A stretch of 64,000 nucleotides of DNA from a virus. Made by a program: the position numbers and the translations under genes. This document shows, in pieces, positions 1 through 5,605 of this stretch. The DNA lies in the IMG/VR virus record IMGVR_UViG_3300046373_000039, positions 1-64,000 of that record; one strand, given 5' to 3'. Under the pieces are notes generated by a model. The model did not search any database, was not told the DNA's origin, and was given only the letters and a program-made list of their open reading frames with translations. Every line of letters starts with the position of its first letter. Position 1 is the first letter of the stretch.

Positions 1-14
1 CCCCCCCCCCCCCC
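1..14. other. Poly-C run at the left edge
   Basis: Fourteen consecutive C at the first positions of the window. Nothing else in the window resembles it. It may be a true genome end, a homopolymer added in library preparation, or an assembly artefact. Sequence alone cannot decide. Confidence 0.9.
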
Positions 15-20
15 TCAGAA

Positions 21-57
21 AGACACTTAGCTTGTATTAGTGAGTGTCTATTTTTAT
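21..57 (+). terminator. Rho-independent terminator, rightward
   Basis: A 7-bp perfect stem (AGACACT at 21-27 with AGTGTCT at 43-49) is followed by ATTTTTAT. It would stop rightward transcription entering from left of the window. That makes sense if the genome is circular or permuted and a rightward unit ends here. Confidence 0.55.
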
Positions 58-79
58 GTCTGGAAATATGTGAAAGCCT

Positions 80-229
80 TTATTTGTAAGGGGTGTAGTC
101 TGTGAACTTACTGGATATCTCGTAGTAGGGCTTAACGCTCCTAGACACCACAGGCAATACCCATGCCAACTTTGCCAAATATAGAGAAATTCTATCAGCA
201 GACCTCACCCAATAGCTTTCCTCTATCAT
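80..229 (-). CDS. Small hypothetical protein (49 aa)
   Basis: Leftward ORF with ATG at 229 preceded by an AGG-containing sequence about 8 nt upstream, ending in TAA. The product is rich in aromatic and basic residues and has a hydrophobic stretch in the middle (LYLAKLAWVLPVV), which could be membrane-associated. No family recognised. The weak ribosome binding site and isolated position make it less certain than the genes further right. Confidence 0.35.
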   Translation of the reverse strand: MIEESYWVRSADRISLYLAKLAWVLPVVSRSVKPYYEISSKFTDYTPYK

Positions 230-387
230 TAACACAACCTATCACCTAAGCTACCCTGATAGAGACTGAGCAGAACACACCTGTAGACACCAATGTCTTG
301 CACAGAGGATATTAGTGAAGAGTCTATTAAGATGCTAATAGTTAGTGTACAAGATAGTTAAACAACAGGCATAAGAAAGGATTTGCA

Positions 388-413
388 AAGCAAAGAACCC
401 CTACAGAGAGGGG
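388..413 (-). terminator. Hairpin terminator, leftward
   Basis: CCCCT (398-402) pairs with AGGGG (409-413). On the leftward strand the stem is followed by TTCTTTGCTTTG. It lies about 70 nt downstream of the 55-aa gene ending at 485. The T tract is interrupted, so strength is uncertain. Confidence 0.4.
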
Positions 414-484
414 CTATTGATCAAGCTACCACTGTGTACCACTAGACATCTAACGTTGCTACAAGGGGTTGATACTGGCCTGTA

Positions 485-652
485 TTACAAGCCTCCTACC
501 ACCTCAGTGATGTACAAGACATCCTCTACAGTGTCACTTGCCCAAGCTGCTTTAGCCAGGATAGCGGCATCTTCCATAGAGTGTGCTTGAATTTCAAGGA
601 AGAAGAGTTCCTCAGTATTGTGATCTTTCATGGTTACTTTGTAAGAGTGCAT
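485..652 (-). CDS. Small hypothetical acidic protein (55 aa)
   Basis: ATG at 652 is preceded by AGGA with 8 nt spacing; the ORF ends in TAA at 485. The protein starts MHSYKVTMKDHNTEELFFLE and continues as an amphipathic, alanine-rich helix and an acidic stretch (SDTVEDVLYITEVV). The pattern suggests a compact alpha-beta fold, but I recognise no family. A promoter (TTGCAC-16-TATACT, 693-720) lies directly upstream, so it is probably the last leftward early unit. Coding is supported by the ribosome binding site and protein-like composition. Confidence 0.6.
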   Translation of the reverse strand: MHSYKVTMKDHNTEELFFLEIQAHSMEDAAILAKAAWASDTVEDVLYITEVVGGL

Positions 653-692
653 GATTGTATTCCTATCTAGGTTGTTTTGCTTTCTTGTGTTC

Positions 693-720
693 AGTATACT
701 TGATTCTTGAGTCTGTGCAA
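693..720 (-). promoter_or_regulatory. Sigma70-like promoter for the 55-aa gene
   Basis: On the leftward strand: TTGCAC (720-715), 16-nt spacer, TATACT (698-693). It is about 40 nt upstream of the start at 652. Confidence 0.5.
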
Positions 721-753
721 GCCTTATTTTTAGAATTTTATTAGTTAAAATTC

Positions 754-782
754 TTGACAGGTAATCTATCCAGGGTTAAGAT
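754..782 (+). promoter_or_regulatory. Sigma70-like promoter, rightward
   Basis: TTGACA at 754-759, 17-nt spacer, TAAGAT at 777-782. It points rightward into a hairpin (785-823) and then against leftward genes, with no rightward gene behind it. A short non-coding or antisense RNA is the simplest product. Confidence 0.5.
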
Positions 783-784
783 TA

Positions 785-823
785 CATTACTGGGCCACTC
801 CTGAGAAGGGGGAGTGGGTAATG
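785..823. other. Strong two-part hairpin
   Basis: CATTAC (785-790) pairs with GTAATG (818-823) and CCACTCC (795-801) with GGAGTGG (811-817), leaving a one-sided TGGG bulge. It starts at the expected start site of the rightward promoter at 754-782. No long T tract follows on either strand, so a simple terminator is not clear. Confidence 0.5.
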
Positions 824-841
824 TTAAAGTTTTCAGATGGG

Positions 842-866
842 TAAAAGAAAAGGCCCCGGAGGGCCT
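842..866 (-). terminator. Rho-independent terminator after the 57-aa gene
   Basis: AGGCCC (851-856) pairs with GGGCCT (861-866) around a 4-nt loop. On the leftward strand it is followed by TTTTCTTTT. It lies directly after the stop codon at 870. Confidence 0.7.
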
Positions 867-869
867 GTC

Positions 870-1043
870 TTAGATTGCTTGGATGAACTCAGGGGGCACA
901 CAGCGGCTGCTACGTCCTAACTTCACCCAAACCATACCATCCTTACATTGGAAGTCTACAACGCCCTTCTTACCAATAAGCTTCTTGTCGTTGATGATGT
1001 TGGTCTTGATCAGGGTGATTGCTTGGTTGGCTTGGAAGGTCAT
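870..1043 (-). CDS. Small hypothetical protein (57 aa)
   Basis: The start chosen is ATG at 1043 because AGGAG sits 8 nt upstream. An ATG further up at 1100 falls next to the promoter -10 and has no ribosome binding site. The product starts MTFQANQAITLIKTN, is basic, and has the beta-rich pattern of a small SH3-like domain (IGKKGVVDFQCKDGMVWVKL). It is monocistronic: promoter at 1083-1111 and terminator at 842-866. Function unknown. The gene at 7730-7876 shares the MTF start and general size. Confidence 0.7.
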   Translation of the reverse strand: MTFQANQAITLIKTNIINDKKLIGKKGVVDFQCKDGMVWVKLGRSSRCVPPEFIQAI

Positions 1044-1082
1044 GGTTGTTACTCCTAAAAGGTATGCTGTTTCGGTAGGGTT

Positions 1083-1111
1083 ATTATGAGAGACTTTCAT
1101 CTCTCAGTCAA
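1083..1111 (-). promoter_or_regulatory. Promoter with a dyad in its spacer
   Basis: Leftward TTGACT (1111-1106), 17-nt spacer, CATAAT (1088-1083). A 7-bp inverted repeat (TGAGAGA 1087-1093, TCTCTCA 1100-1106) fills the spacer and touches both hexamers. It is a candidate operator for the 57-aa gene. Confidence 0.5.
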
Positions 1112-1114
1112 CAA

Positions 1115-1231
1115 TTATTTTAAAGATTTCTTAAAACGATAATCAGAAATTAGAGAGCACAAACCACCAATTATTAGCAATGCAGGAGAAGCTACAGCAA
1201 AGTATTCAGCAGTAATGATTAGGTAAGCCAT
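1115..1231 (-). CDS. Tiny membrane protein (38 aa)
   Basis: ATG at 1231 has an excellent AGGAGA 7 nt upstream; TAA at 1115. About 20 residues are hydrophobic (FAVASPALLIIGGLCSLI), followed by a basic tail (DYRFKKSLK), consistent with a single membrane segment and a cytoplasmic positive end. No family recognised. Short membrane proteins of this sort are common among phage early genes that act on the host envelope, but that role is inference here. Confidence 0.55.
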   Translation of the reverse strand: MAYLIITAEYFAVASPALLIIGGLCSLISDYRFKKSLK

Positions 1232-1804
1232 GTGTATCTCTCCTGTGGTGTGTGTTTATTCTAACGGATTCTTATAGGGGAGTATAGTTGAATATTTCTA
1301 TTGTGCATTGTTGACTGATAGCCTCTACCTAACTCCAAATAACGCCCACAGTCGGCGTAAGGATAGTATAAACAAGGGAGTACTTTTGTGCAAGAGTTAT
1401 TTTCAACAAACTCTAACAAAGATTTCTACCACACTCTTGGCTAACAGTAGAGAAAACCTATCGTGTTCATATAACATTGTTTAATAGATTTGTACAGGAT
1501 TATTTGTAGTTAGAGTGTAAAGTAGCTAATGTTTAGTGTGCTAAATGATTGTGTCGTGGTAGTTTGTGTGTAAAGGTTGGAGGAAAGTAGTAGTGAGCTT
1601 AACCATAACACATATCCTGAACCACTCTCACACTCCCTAAAACTACACTAATCAGTTTACTTCTTGTAGTCATTTTGACTAGATTCTATAAGGCTTCCAC
1701 ACTAATCGCTAATATTAACCAGAAGATGATTTATTTACTAGTCTATTAATCTTGTTGATACACCTATGCCCATCAAATGATGGGCATTATACAGCCTGCT
1801 TAGA
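1232..1804. other. Gene-poor stretch
   Basis: About 570 nt without a convincing gene on either strand. It contains a 9-bp perfect hairpin (ATGCCCATC 1766-1774, GATGGGCAT 1779-1787), just downstream of the gene ending at 1805, without a T tract. A 21-codon leftward ORF starting at 1606 has a possible AGGA but is too short to call. TATACT-like hexamers near 1290 may serve the 38-aa gene. Confidence 0.5.
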
Positions 1805-2008
1805 TTAAATCTTGATAAAGTAGTGCTTCTCTTCTTGAGGATACTTCCAACCCGGATAAGTGTACCCCCAAACACTCCTTTGTGGAGTCATCCAGACGCT
1901 ATAATCAGGACTCTCTGACACACTTGGCATGATGTCTCTTTTATCTGCATACAGAGCTTCAAAGAATTGCTCTCTACTTACTTCTTTCATACCTTGTGGG
2001 GTATTCAT
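1805..2008 (-). CDS. Hypothetical protein (67 aa)
   Basis: Leftward ORF whose ATG at 2008 overlaps the stop of the preceding gene (ATGA). It is rich in Trp, Tyr and Pro in the second half (SVWMTPQRSVWGYTYPGW) and begins with an acidic and basic helix. I recognise no family. It is the last gene of the two-gene unit read from the promoter at 2280-2308, followed by the hairpin at 1766-1787. Confidence 0.7.
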   Translation of the reverse strand: MNTPQGMKEVSREQFFEALYADKRDIMPSVSESPDYSVWMTPQRSVWGYTYPGWKYPQEEKHYFIKI

Positions 2009-2238
2009 GACTGATATCCTTTAGCTGCCTTCTCAATGTCCTCTACTTCCATAATCAATTGTTCCATTGCAGAGACTTCACTAATTTCACGAACATAACG
2101 ATTATATGTGCTGTTCATGTCATCTACAGCAAACTGCGCGGCTATGCGTGCCCCAAGCTCATTGTGTGACATGTGATGTTTATAGCAGGTAAATCGAGCA
2201 TCAAACAGACGTTTTAGAAGAGATTCTTTAGTGTTCAT
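2005..2238 (-). CDS. Hypothetical helical protein (77 aa)
   Basis: ATG at 2238 is preceded by AAGGA with normal spacing. The protein appears all-helical, with charged heptad-like stretches and no membrane segment (NELGARIAAQFAVDDMNSTY, then an acidic C-terminal helix). It is the first gene after the strong promoter at 2280-2308 and overlaps the next gene by 4 nt. No known family. Confidence 0.7.
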   Translation of the reverse strand: MNTKESLLKRLFDARFTCYKHHMSHNELGARIAAQFAVDDMNSTYNRYVREISEVSAMEQLIMEVEDIEKAAKGYQS

Positions 2239-2279
2239 GTCTGTATTCCTTAATCAGTGTGTTTGTTTTGTATACCTAA

Positions 2280-2308
2280 ATTATAACCACACCAAAGCAC
2301 CCTGTCAA
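2280..2308 (-). promoter_or_regulatory. Consensus sigma70 promoter
   Basis: Leftward TTGACA (2308-2303), 17-nt spacer, TATAAT (2285-2280). Both hexamers match the consensus perfectly, so this should be one of the strongest promoters in the window. Confidence 0.8.
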
Positions 2309-2399
2309 CCACATATTTTGATTTATTTCACATGTCCTCAAAACAAGAAAACGAGGACATGTCTTAGCTGATGTGTTCTCGATACACTCATAACAGAAT

Positions 2400-2468
2400 A
2401 CACAAAGCAATAAAACCAATGATAAACAAGATTCCATAATCTGTAACATCTTCTCTATTGTGTGTCAT
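2400..2468 (-). CDS. Tiny membrane peptide (22 aa)
   Basis: The ATG at 2468 overlaps the stop of the preceding gene (ATGA) and is preceded by GGAGAACAACC. Eleven polar residues are followed by the hydrophobic run ILFIIGFIAL and a stop. Translational coupling and the ribosome binding site support it, but the length is at the limit of what can be called. Confidence 0.35.
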
Positions 2469-2677
2469 GGTTGTTCTCCAAAGAAATCTTTAAGCTGTAT
2501 TGTAGACTTTTCTTCAAACTCCTTTGTGACGCTATCTACAAAATTGATTGGCAAGAAGCCATTTTCAATCAGCAACAACTGAAACATTTCAATCGTAGAT
2601 GCAAACATAAGAAAATCTTTATCGTCTAGACTAGAAGCCTGTTCTGATATAACCTTGGCAACTTCTTTATAATTCAT
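2465..2677 (-). CDS. Hypothetical protein (70 aa)
   Basis: The ATG at 2677 overlaps the TGA of the 56-aa gene upstream. The product is acidic and mostly helical (FLMFASTIEMFQLLLIEN) with no membrane segment or metal motif. It belongs to a translationally coupled string of five small genes between 2400 and 3108 read from the promoter at 3146-3174. Function unknown. Confidence 0.7.
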   Translation of the reverse strand: MNYKEVAKVISEQASSLDDKDFLMFASTIEMFQLLLIENGFLPINFVDSVTKEFEEKSTIQLKDFFGEQP

Positions 2678-2844
2678 TTCTTAACACTCCCAATAATCTG
2701 CTCTTGTACCACTCGAATTCTAGTCTTTGTGTTCAATGTCTCTACATCATAATACTTCTTCTCTTTCTTCACAACAACACATTTAACACCATGATATTCA
2801 GAAAGGATGTCATTGATTCGTACAATGTCTTTTATGGAGTACAT
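2674..2844 (-). CDS. Small hypothetical basic protein (56 aa)
   Basis: ATG at 2844 has AGGA 7 nt upstream and the TGA overlaps the next ATG. Sequence: MYSIKDIVRINDILSEYHGV followed by a beta-like basic region (CVVVKKEKKYYDVETL) and a C-terminal helix. The layout resembles a small alpha-beta nucleic-acid or protein binder, but no family is recognised. Confidence 0.65.
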   Translation of the reverse strand: MYSIKDIVRINDILSEYHGVKCVVVKKEKKYYDVETLNTKTRIRVVQEQIIGSVKK

Positions 2845-2854
2845 AGCTTATTCC

Positions 2855-2929
2855 TCAGAGATTAGCCATAATAAACGCTATAACAATAATACAAACAAAC
2901 GCAAAACTAAAGAAAAATACAACTTCCAT
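2855..2929 (-). CDS. Tiny membrane peptide (24 aa)
   Basis: ATG at 2929 is preceded by GAGAGG with 7 nt spacing; TGA at 2855. Almost the whole peptide is one hydrophobic helix (VVFFFSFAFVCIIVIAFIM). It lies between two soluble small genes in the same operon. Likely a single-pass membrane peptide of unknown role. Confidence 0.5.
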   Translation of the reverse strand: MEVVFFFSFAFVCIIVIAFIMANL

Positions 2930-2964
2930 ATCACACCTCTCAAATTAATCAAACATCTTTGACC

Positions 2965-3108
2965 TTAGTCAAAGGTTATTGGACAATACATCCCGTGGTC
3001 ACCTAGCACTAAGAACAGCTTATGTGTATAAGCATTCCAATAGGGTTGGAACAACACCACTTCTGAGCCATCAAGCATTGTAAACATTGGGGTTCTTAAT
3101 TGCTTCAT
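2965..3108 (-). CDS. Small hypothetical protein (47 aa)
   Basis: ATG at 3108 has AGGA 9 nt upstream; TAA at 2965. The product reads like a small beta-sheet protein (FTMLDGSEVVLFQPYWN, then HKLFLVLGDHGMY). It is the first gene after the promoter at 3146-3174. A 7-bp hairpin (CTTTGAC/GTCAAAG) overlaps its stop codon. No family recognised. Confidence 0.6.
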   Translation of the reverse strand: MKQLRTPMFTMLDGSEVVLFQPYWNAYTHKLFLVLGDHGMYCPITFD

Positions 3109-3145
3109 GGCTATTGTTCCTAGAGAATGTCGTTCTGTAAGGTAG

Positions 3146-3174
3146 ATTCTATAGGTTGGCTAGGATGCTGTCAA
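3146..3174 (-). promoter_or_regulatory. Sigma70-like promoter
   Basis: Leftward TTGACA (3174-3169), 17-nt spacer, TAGAAT (3151-3146). It lies between the stop at 3189 and the start at 3108. Confidence 0.7.
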
Positions 3175-3188
3175 GGGTTTATTTTGAC

Positions 3189-3479
3189 TTATTTCTGTGG
3201 TTTTGTGTACAAAGGCGTAGCTACTCCACCGTCAACATACCCGTTTGCTGGGGGTTCAGAACGCACAGTGAAAGTATGTGAGTAGCCATCTTGAACTAGA
3301 TCATTAGAGTTAGCCCAGCCTACAGGATCTTCTAAACTAAAGTCAGTATTGTCAACAATCTCTAATAGTTGATCTGTTTTGATTCGAAGTTTGTTCAAGC
3401 CACTTTGTGTTCTACCAAATCCATTTCTCCATTCTTTAAGTAGTTCTGACATATTGTCAATCAGCTCTATATTGCTCAT
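3189..3479 (-). CDS. Hypothetical protein (96 aa)
   Basis: ATG at 3479 with AAAGGAG upstream inside the preceding gene, which it overlaps by 23 nt. An N-terminal amphipathic helix (LIDNMSELLKEWRNGF) is followed by a basic helix and a C-terminal half rich in Gly, Pro and Tyr (PPANGYVDGGVATPLY). No motif that I recognise. Probably cotranscribed with the zinc-ribbon gene upstream. Confidence 0.65.
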   Translation of the reverse strand: MSNIELIDNMSELLKEWRNGFGRTQSGLNKLRIKTDQLLEIVDNTDFSLEDPVGWANSNDLVQDGYSHTFTVRSEPPANGYVDGGVATPLYTKPQK

Positions 3480-3639
3480 TTGCTACTCCTTTACAGTCTT
3501 TACATACTTCTTGTTCTGGTTTCATCCACGAATAGTAGGGGCCACCATCTAGGGGATACCACCTATAAACACCGGTTCCTTTACAATTGAAACAATCATT
3601 AATCTTACGTAACTTTTTAAATGTTAAATGTGCGCTCAT
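3457..3639 (-). CDS. Small zinc-ribbon protein (60 aa)
   Basis: Two CxxC knuckles are visible: CFNCKGTG near residue 17 and CKDCKGV near residue 47. The CxxCxGxG form resembles the DnaJ-type cysteine-rich zinc finger. With only two knuckles it probably binds one zinc. Start ATG at 3639. It overlaps the next gene. Function unknown; small phage zinc proteins often bind nucleic acid or host proteins, which is inference here. Confidence 0.7.
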   Translation of the reverse strand: MSAHLTFKKLRKINDCFNCKGTGVYRWYPLDGGPYYSWMKPEQEVCKDCKGVANEQYRAD

Positions 3640-3641
3640 AA

Positions 3642-3935
3642 TTAATCCTGCCCAATCCCAGAGTAATAATCAGAGCCATTGCCCATTCTTTTAGACCAAA
3701 CATCCTCTACTGTCTCTTCAGACAATGTGTTCTCGATATTATCCCACGACATATAAACACTGTGAAATTTATACAACTTATTTGTCTTAAGATGTAGCTT
3801 ATAGTTATCTGTCAAGGATGCTACACCTTTGCTTATGAAGTAGGCCATACCATCCTCAACATAAGTACACACTACTTTAACACTGTTATAATAGTCAGTT
3901 TGTAGAGTGTATGTATTGTTTTCGATGAATTTCAT
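3642..3935 (-). CDS. Hypothetical protein (97 aa)
   Basis: Start chosen at ATG 3935, which overlaps the preceding TGA (ATGA). A TTG start 9 nt further up is possible. The N-terminal half is strongly beta-like (NTYTLQTDYYNSVKVVCTYV, GMAYFISKGV), as in small SH3-like phage proteins. The C-terminal part is acidic and polar. No family recognised. Confidence 0.65.
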   Translation of the reverse strand: MKFIENNTYTLQTDYYNSVKVVCTYVEDGMAYFISKGVASLTDNYKLHLKTNKLYKFHSVYMSWDNIENTLSEETVEDVWSKRMGNGSDYYSGIGQD

Positions 3936-4195
3936 TTTGACCAACTCTTTTTGTGGTTAAGGTATTCCTTGATAGCATTCTTATACCATTCAATCATCCT
4001 GTACTTGTGTGCCTTTTCTACATGTGTAATAAGTGCTGATCCCCAACCAAACCCGTTTGAAGTAGTCCAAACATGCCTTTTCCATGGTAAAAAACCTAGA
4101 ACCTTGGTTGGAAGGTAAACATTCGCTTCTGCATAAGACCAACCACATTGAGACCAATTACAATAATAAGTAACACCGTCTATTGTAATTTCCAT
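3932..4195 (-). CDS. Hypothetical Trp-rich protein (87 aa)
   Basis: ATG at 4195 has GGAG 9 nt upstream; a GTG at 4198 is an alternative. It is rich in Trp and Tyr (CNWSQCGWSYAEANVYLPTK, then FLPWKRHVWTTSNGFGWG) with a basic C-terminal helix. It could be a compact beta domain. No family recognised. Stop and start codons overlap on both sides. Confidence 0.65.
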   Translation of the reverse strand: MEITIDGVTYYCNWSQCGWSYAEANVYLPTKVLGFLPWKRHVWTTSNGFGWGSALITHVEKAHKYRMIEWYKNAIKEYLNHKKSWSK

Positions 4196-4353
4196 CACTC
4201 AACACTCCACATATCTCGTTTAAATGATCTTTGCTTGCTGTAGCTATTTCGCTTACTACTCTTATCACTATAATCTTCTGCACTATCTCGCTTAGATGTC
4301 TTAACGAATTTCTGGAATGTATTTTGTTCAGTGTGTTGTTGGATGTGTTTCAC
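4195..4353 (-). CDS. Basic Ser/Lys-rich protein (52 aa)
   Basis: GTG start at 4353 overlaps the preceding stop (GTGA) and has AAGGAAC upstream; the TGA overlaps the next ATG. The product is very basic and low in complexity (KTSKRDSAEDYSDKSSKRNS, then KQRSFKRD), so it is probably disordered and may bind nucleic acid. Coding is inferred from coupling on both sides. Confidence 0.5.
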   Translation of the reverse strand: MKHIQQHTEQNTFQKFVKTSKRDSAEDYSDKSSKRNSYSKQRSFKRDMWSVE

Positions 4354-4553
4354 TTGGTTTGTTCCTTAATAAAAGATTCTATGCCAACAGCACCACAACG
4401 AAAACTAACTTCAGTAGAGAGGTGTTTAGCAGCAACCATGCATTCAATTGAAGAACAACCCTCAAGAGTTTCAACAACCATCTCTGCTACCTTTTCAAGT
4501 AACTCTTCAAATTCTTTTGAAGAAACGTACCCATGTTCATCAAAATGTTTCAT
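4350..4553 (-). CDS. Hypothetical protein (67 aa)
   Basis: Leftward ORF coupled to both neighbours by 4-nt overlaps. Acidic N-terminal helix (SKEFEELLEKVAEMVVETLE), two cysteines, and a C-terminus KEQTK that is shared with the gene at 4747-4908 because the same 17-nt stretch carries the last codons and the ribosome binding site of the next gene. Function unknown. Confidence 0.65.
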   Translation of the reverse strand: MKHFDEHGYVSSKEFEELLEKVAEMVVETLEGCSSIECMVAAKHLSTEVSFRCGAVGIESFIKEQTK

Positions 4554-4750
4554 TTGTTATCTCCAAATTTATAGCCAGTGACATACCCTGTATCTAGTAC
4601 ATCTTTAAACTCAATAGCAGCATCCATACATTGACTAATTGCAAGTTCAAGGTAGGCTTTATCTACTGCATGCAACTTCTCATAATCCTTAGACATCATA
4701 TCACAAAAAAGCTTTGAGAAGGTTGAGATAAACTCTTTACGTGCGTTCAT
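4550..4750 (-). CDS. Hypothetical helical protein (66 aa)
   Basis: ATG at 4750 with AAGGAACAAACC upstream. It appears all-helical (ISTFSKLFCDMMSKDYEKLH, YLELAISQCMDAAIEF), with no motif recognised. It is coupled to the gene before and after by ATGA overlaps, so it is part of the long leftward operon from 6295 to 3189. Confidence 0.65.
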   Translation of the reverse strand: MNARKEFISTFSKLFCDMMSKDYEKLHAVDKAYLELAISQCMDAAIEFKDVLDTGYVTGYKFGDNK

Positions 4751-4908
4751 TTGGTTTGTTCCTTAACTAACTTGGCAGATAAAACGATAAAGTATGGTGA
4801 ATCGGGATCAGCTAAAACCATAGCATTAGATTCGTTGTAAGCAATGACTTTTTTATAGTAGTAATCCATTGCAGGGATGTCATATATTTTAACTTCATAC
4901 TCATTCAT
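4747..4908 (-). CDS. Small hypothetical protein (53 aa)
   Basis: ATG at 4908 preceded by GAGGAAGTGAA; TGA at 4747 overlaps the next ATG. Sequence begins MNEYEVKIYDIPAMDYYYKK and ends in KEQTK. A beta-alpha-beta pattern is likely. The gene is supported by the ribosome binding site and four-base overlaps on both sides. No family recognised. Confidence 0.6.
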   Translation of the reverse strand: MNEYEVKIYDIPAMDYYYKKVIAYNESNAMVLADPDSPYFIVLSAKLVKEQTK

Positions 4909-5012
4909 TTCACTTCCTCACAATGCCAGCTTCCATTAGATTTATACAGTTTAGCCTTAATCCCCTTCTCAAGCAAGGAGAAAGCTTTAGTGAATGCTTG
5001 TGTGCTTGTCAT
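4905..5012 (-). CDS. Small hypothetical protein (35 aa)
   Basis: ATG at 5012 with GAGG 6 nt upstream inside the end of the previous gene; TGA at 4905 overlaps the next ATG. One helix (QAFTKAFSLLEKGIKAKLY) and a short polar tail. Too short to assign. Confidence 0.5.
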   Translation of the reverse strand: MTSTQAFTKAFSLLEKGIKAKLYKSNGSWHCEEVK

Positions 5013-5013
5013 G

Positions 5014-5178
5014 TTAAACCTCACGCTCATAATAACATACTTCTAAGGACTCTCCCCACACTGCCTGAATCTTTTGAAGAGCCTCCTGATAGTTTTCTGC
5101 TGGTACAGATACAGATTCTTCAAAGCTGACCCCATCGAAGAACCACACAAATTCAATCAAGTATTTATAGCCTTTCAT
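5014..5178 (-). CDS. Small hypothetical protein (54 aa)
   Basis: ATG at 5178 with AGGTGATGTGAG upstream; TAA at 5014. Sequence begins MKGYKYLIEFVWFFDGVSFE and continues to an amphipathic helix (NYQEALQKIQAVWGE) and an acidic end. It looks like a small alpha-beta protein. No family recognised. Confidence 0.6.
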   Translation of the reverse strand: MKGYKYLIEFVWFFDGVSFEESVSVPAENYQEALQKIQAVWGESLEVCYYEREV

Positions 5179-5179
5179 C

Positions 5180-5371
5180 TCACATCACCTTATTCAAATC
5201 ATTAATGTTCCAATAACGCTTACCATCGATTGGAGTCCTAAGGCAAGCTTGCGTCTTGTTATGCTTATTGTAGGGTGATGACGACTTGATGTCAAGGCCA
5301 TACGTACACAATACAATAGCTGTAGAAGATTTATTTGAGACGTATACAGTGTCATTTGGGAGGATGTTCAT
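5180..5371 (-). CDS. Small hypothetical protein (63 aa)
   Basis: Start chosen at ATG 5371 (MNILPNDTVYVSNKSSTAIV), which has GGAG 8 nt upstream; a GTG at 5386 lacks a site. The N-terminal half resembles small SH3-like domains of phage proteins (NDTVYV ... AIVLCTYGLD), and the rest is basic and polar. Function unknown. Confidence 0.6.
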   Translation of the reverse strand: MNILPNDTVYVSNKSSTAIVLCTYGLDIKSSSPYNKHNKTQACLRTPIDGKRYWNINDLNKVM

Positions 5372-5604
5372 TTTGAAAGCTCCCACTCTCGTTGTACATA
5401 TTTACCCCCAGCATATTTTAAAAGGCTTACAGCCATTATTTCTTCATAACTTCCGGGTAATGGACAAGGTTCAATACCAAAATAGGCAAGACCTAAACAT
5501 TTCCAGCCATTGTCAAGAGATTCTATATTAGCACTGTCAATAGCTTTCAAGAATTCTCCTGTCAGCCTTTTAAAGCCCTCGAGGTCAACAGTTATTGTAG
5601 ACAT
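5368..5604 (-). CDS. Hypothetical protein (78 aa)
   Basis: ATG at 5604 directly follows the gene ending at 5606, with GAGGTGTGAA as ribosome binding site. Mixed alpha-beta composition with two cysteines and a C-terminal LKYAGGKYVQREWE. No known family. Part of the unit read from the promoter at 6336-6364. Confidence 0.65.
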   Translation of the reverse strand: MSTITVDLEGFKRLTGEFLKAIDSANIESLDNGWKCLGLAYFGIEPCPLPGSYEEIMAVSLLKYAGGKYVQREWELSK

Positions 5605-5605
5605 T

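Noticed and set aside
1543-1606. Leftward 21-codon ORF with a weak AGGA
   Set aside because: Too short, isolated, and without coupling or family resemblance.
4231-4581. Rightward ORF of 116 codons opposite the leftward early genes
   Set aside because: It lies antisense to three coupled genes with ribosome binding sites, has no site of its own and a composition unlike a folded protein.
4350-4770. Repeated 17-nt stretch (TTAAGGAACAAACCAA) at two gene borders
   Set aside because: It encodes the same C-terminal KEQTK plus ribosome binding site and probably reflects simple duplication of a gene border, not a regulatory repeat.
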